DNA of 54,812 nucleotides from Actinomycetota bacterium (lineage in GTDB: Bacteria; Actinomycetota; Thermoleophilia; Solirubrobacterales; Solirubrobacteraceae), in the NCBI GenBank assembly GCA_005885515.1, contig VAWK01000048.1, forward strand, positions 38,534 through 93,345, written 5' to 3'. Positions within the stretch are counted from its first letter, which is position 1; each line of letters opens with the position of its first letter. Under the pieces are notes generated by a model. That model saw only the letters and a list, made by a program, of their open reading frames with translations, had not been told where the DNA came from and did no database searches. Both the position numbers and the translations under genes were made by a program. Of this stretch, positions 51,925-54,812 are shown one piece after another.

Positions 51925-54812
51925 TCACTCGGACGCGTGGTCGAGCGCCTCCTGCACGCTTCGCTGCAACTGTTCATCGGCGCCCGGCTCCAGGTCGGCG
52001 CCATCCTCGACGGCCGGCGGCCGGCTCGCGAGCGCTTCGCTGAGAACCGCGTCGCTGGGCGCCTCCGCGACCTCGCCGTCGGCGCCCTCCGCGGGTGCCT
52101 TCGAGCGCGACGGGGTCGCCCCATCCTGCTGCACGCCGGGCGCCACCTCGGCGGCCGCACCGTTCGCCTCCGCGACGGCGCCGTCGATCTCGGCGGGGGG
52201 GCCCGTCGCCTCCGCCGGCTCGGCATCTTCCTTGCGCCGGCGCCGGGCGCCCCGCGTGCGGCGCTTGGGGAAGTTGCGCAGCAGCTCGCGCGCGAGCGCG
52301 GGCGGCTTGCGCGCCATGCGAGTACGCGCTCCGCGCAGCGCCTCCTCGGCCTCGGGCGTGTGGGCCAGCGCGGCGGCCAGCAGTGCCGCGGCGAGCCGCC
52401 TGTCCTGCTGGCGGGCGGCGTGGATCAGGCGCCGCGCGTTGCGCGCGTGCGCGCCGCCGGAAGAGTTGACGAGCAAGCCGAGCAGCCGCTTTGTCTCCGG
52501 CCAGCGCTGCACGGCGTACTCCTCATGCACCTCGCGCGTGTACCCGGCCAGGCGCCAGATCCAGGCATTCGCCTGATCGCGGCGGCCGATACGCCGCTCG
52601 ACGAGAGCCCGCAGCAGGATCTTGGTTCCCTCGCGGCGCTCGTCTCGAGGCCAGCCGCCGATGATGTCGATCGCGGTGTCGAACGCGTCCGGGTCGCGCA
52701 GCGACGGGATCTCGCTCAGCGCACGCAACCGCAGCTGCGCGTTCTTGTTGCGCTGCACGGCCGTGATCAGAAAGCGGCTCTTCAGCTCGCCGGTGCGGTC
52801 GAAGTGCAGCATCGCGCGCGCCCGCCGCCAGCCGCTGGCCGCGACGCGCGCGCCGGCGAGCGCCGCCCACACGTGCTGCTCGCCGTAGTCGAGATGCTCG
52901 ACCGCGATACGCCACAGCTCGCGCTCGAACACGGCAAAGCGCCGCTCCTCCTCCGCGCACACCGGCAACACCCGGCGCTCGACGCGCATCCTGCGGCCAC
53001 GCCCGCGACGCACGGGACCGACGACGATCGCGCCGCCGCGGTACACGTCGCGATCGAGCAGCGAGTGAAGTGTCACGACCGGATCGTCGTTCTTGGTCGC
53101 GGGGTGCACGAAGTCGACCACCAGTCCCGCCTCCTTGCCCGGGTGACGGCGCGTGACGCGACCGACCCGCTGCTGGTAGATGCGCTTGGAGGCGGTCGGC
53201 GCCAGGTGCACGCAGGCGGTCGCGCGGGGGCTGTTCCATCCCTCGGCGAGCAGCTGCGCATTGATCAGCACGTCGATCTCGCCTCGCTCGTAGCGGGCAA
53301 GGATCTCCGCCAGCTGGCGCTTGGGTGTCTCGCCGGACACCGCCTGTGCCTTGATCCCCTCGGCGCGGAAGGCCTGTGCGAGGTGGTACGCGTGGCGCAC
53401 GCCTGCCGCGTACACCACGCCGGGCACGCCGTTGAAGCGCGTTTTGTACAGGTTCGCGGCGGCGATGTTGAAAGGCTGCTGGTCGAGCAGTTTGGCCAGC
53501 TCGTCCTGATCGAACTCGGTGTCCACCTCTCCCCTGCGCAATGGCACCTTGGCGATCGTGCGCACGCCCACTCCCGGCGAGATGCGCACGCAGCGCAGAG
53601 GCGCGATCACGCCGCGCCGCGCCGCCAGGGCCAGGTCGAAGCGAGAGGTCTGCGTGGGGAACAGGTCCGTCACGTGACGCGCGATCAGCGCTCCGGTGGC
53701 GGTCATGCCGATGAAGATCGGTCCGGTCCAGGCGCGGATCGCGGCGCTCGTCTTCTCGCCCAGGGCGGTGTGCGCCTCGTCGCACACCACGATCGTGTAC
53801 GCGCTCGAGATCGCGCCCGCGTTGCGCACGAACCACTGATAGGTCTCCACCGTGACCGGACCCTTGTCAGAGTCCTCGCCCTTCAGCAGCGCCCGGCTGA
53901 TGCGCTTGGCATAGCCGCGGTCGCGCAGCTCGCCGTGGAACTGGTCGACGAGGTTGCGGCGGTGGGTGAGGATCAGCACGCCGCCTGTCTGGGAGCCCTC
54001 CACGAAGCCCAGCGCCGCCACCGTCTTGCCGGCGCCGGTCGCGTGCTCAAACCAGAAGCGCTTGTCCGCGTTAGGGTCCTCGGGCTGCTCGGCCAGGGAC
54101 TCTTCCTCGGCCTCGCCCTCGTCCACCCAGTCACGCGGCTCGTCCTCGACGTCGCCCTCCAGGCCGGCCTCCTCGGGCGGCTCATCGCCGTCGGCGAGCT
54201 GCGCGTCCAGACCGTTCTCATCCAGGTCATCGACCGCCCGGTCCTGCTCGGTGGCGCTGCGCAGAGAGGCGCCCAGATCGTCGTCTTCGTCGAGAGCGTC
54301 GTCCGCGCCCTCGTCGTCGGCGATGTCGTCGTCCTCTTCGACGGGCTCCTGCTCCTGTTCCCGCTCGAGCAGCCCCGCCCCGGGCGCGACGCGCCGCGAC
54401 GCCGAGACGGAATCGGCTGCCGCCGACGCGGGCGCACTCTCGAGGGGGCTGTCCTCGGCGAGCTCGCCGGGGCCAAGGATGTCGGCCGAGGCGAGCAGCT
54501 CGGGGGAGGCCGAGGCCGAGGCACGGCCATTGCCGTTGGGAGTGGCTATCTGCGCCGCCGCGAGCAGCGCGGTGAGCGTGCCCGACAGGGCATCGACCTG
54601 GTGCGCGGACAGCACCGTGCCGTCCGCCAGCTTGGGCTCGTCCTCGGAGAGCAACCGCTCCAGGCCGAGCAGCAGCGAGAACTCACGCCGCCAGGCCGTC
54701 GACGGTCCCCTGGCGCGCGGATCGGCCCGTAGCTCGGCCAGCGCCTCGTCCAGCGCACGCCTGCGCACGGACCCTGGCGCCAGCGCGACGTCCGGCTGCT
54801 CACCATCGAGCA
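51925..54812 (-). CDS. SF2 DEAD/DEAH-type helicase with acidic insertion and long tail (5' end outside window)
   Basis: A frame open to the right edge, more than 950 residues, whose start lies beyond 54812. The first 230 residues are low-complexity and include a strongly acidic block (EEDDDIADDEGADDALDEDDD). The helicase core then follows: ATGAGKTVAALGF (motif I), VVCDEAHTALG (motif II), MTATG (motif III) and YQQRVGRVTRRHPGKE (motif VI). It resembles the restriction-type/XPB-like helicases. The C-terminal 250 residues are charged and Ala/Glu-rich. An in-frame GTG at 54768 exists, but coding sense continues past it. The substrate is unknown. Confidence 0.85.
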   Translation of the reverse strand, partial: LDGEQPDVALAPGSVRRRALDEALAELRADPRARGPSTAWRREFSLLLGLERLLSEDEPKLADGTVLSAHQVDALSGTLTALLAAAQIATPNGNGRASASASPELLASADILGPGELAEDSPLESAPASAAADSVSASRRVAPGAGLLEREQEQEPVEEDDDIADDEGADDALDEDDDLGASLRSATEQDRAVDDLDENGLDAQLADGDEPPEEAGLEGDVEDEPRDWVDEGEAEEESLAEQPEDPNADKRFWFEHATGAGKTVAALGFVEGSQTGGVLILTHRRNLVDQFHGELRDRGYAKRISRALLKGEDSDKGPVTVETYQWFVRNAGAISSAYTIVVCDEAHTALGEKTSAAIRAWTGPIFIGMTATGALIARHVTDLFPTQTSRFDLALAARRGVIAPLRCVRISPGVGVRTIAKVPLRRGEVDTEFDQDELAKLLDQQPFNIAAANLYKTRFNGVPGVVYAAGVRHAYHLAQAFRAEGIKAQAVSGETPKRQLAEILARYERGEIDVLINAQLLAEGWNSPRATACVHLAPTASKRIYQQRVGRVTRRHPGKEAGLVVDFVHPATKNDDPVVTLHSLLDRDVYRGGAIVVGPVRRGRGRRMRVERRVLPVCAEEERRFAVFERELWRIAVEHLDYGEQHVWAALAGARVAASGWRRARAMLHFDRTGELKSRFLITAVQRNKNAQLRLRALSEIPSLRDPDAFDTAIDIIGGWPRDERREGTKILLRALVERRIGRRDQANAWIWRLAGYTREVHEEYAVQRWPETKRLLGLLVNSSGGAHARNARRLIHAARQQDRRLAAALLAAALAHTPEAEEALRGARTRMARKPPALARELLRNFPKRRTRGARRRRKEDAEPAEATGPPAEIDGAVAEANGAAAEVAPGVQQDGATPSRSKAPAEGADGEVAEAPSDAVLSEALASRPPAVEDGADLEPGADEQLQRSVQEALDHASE

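Noticed and set aside
1-54812. CRISPR arrays or insertion sequences
   Set aside because: I saw no regularly spaced repeats, transposase motifs or terminal inverted repeats. The only direct repeats noted are the 46-bp tRNA-Phe pair and one 27-bp tandem.

Overview
The window is about 54.8 kb of very GC-rich DNA with dense genes, GTG/TTG starts and many ATGA/GTGA/TGATG overlaps. It looks chromosomal and actinobacterial. A Thermoleophilia/Solirubrobacterales-like source is my inference, from the mix of a propane-monooxygenase-type operon, an HD-GYP/cobalamin fusion, System I cytochrome c genes next to heme genes, and an acidic-insert helicase. No 16S rRNA is present to settle it.

Left part (1-9.9 kb): the 3' end of a MarR-like gene, then a minus-strand prmABCD-type soluble di-iron monooxygenase operon with a recognisable promoter. 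Next come a vapBC toxin-antitoxin pair with a palindromic operator, two GNAT acetyltransferases, an EamA exporter, a hypothetical gene and a frameshifted NTF2-like gene. Two gene-poor stretches lie here.

9.9-28.8 kb: a GH65 disaccharide phosphorylase coupled to a beta-phosphoglucomutase. Then a 46-bp direct repeat of the tRNA-Phe 3' half brackets a 1-kb segment carrying tag. After it come a PQQ-type sugar dehydrogenase lipoprotein, a frameshifted ABM monooxygenase, a DHFR-like reductase, an M23 peptidase, an epimerase, an HD-GYP protein with a C-terminal B12 domain, a lipoprotein, a class IV aminotransferase, a secreted beta-helix protein, a SnoaL-like protein, a semialdehyde dehydrogenase, a SpoIID/LytB protein and a 5'-3' exonuclease.

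28.7-40.3 kb: minus-strand blocks. One is ftsH, methylmalonyl-CoA epimerase, a small protein, a PAP2 phosphatase and ychF, almost all overlapping or nearly touching. The other is a peptide ABC transporter (permease, binding protein, permease, two ATPases) ending in an M20 peptidase. ftsH has a one-base frameshift, and one permease has an internal deletion plus a frame change.

40.4-51.9 kb: plus-strand block with rarA, an aldehyde-dehydrogenase-like protein lacking its catalytic Cys and Asn, a siroheme synthase N-domain, ccmABCD, hemA, hemC, a CobA-HemD fusion, a SAM hydroxide adenosyltransferase and birA. This combines tetrapyrrole synthesis (heme and siroheme branches) with heme handling for cytochrome c. 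The right edge holds a large SF2 helicase read inward from beyond the window.

Most notable: the cobalamin/HD-GYP fusion, the apparent ALDH pseudoenzyme beside the tetrapyrrole cluster, the tRNA-Phe-flanked tag segment, System I ccm genes in an apparently Gram-positive lineage, and four interrupted genes. Three of the four break at short G/C runs, so sequence error must be excluded first. I did not find a system I could defend as wholly new.
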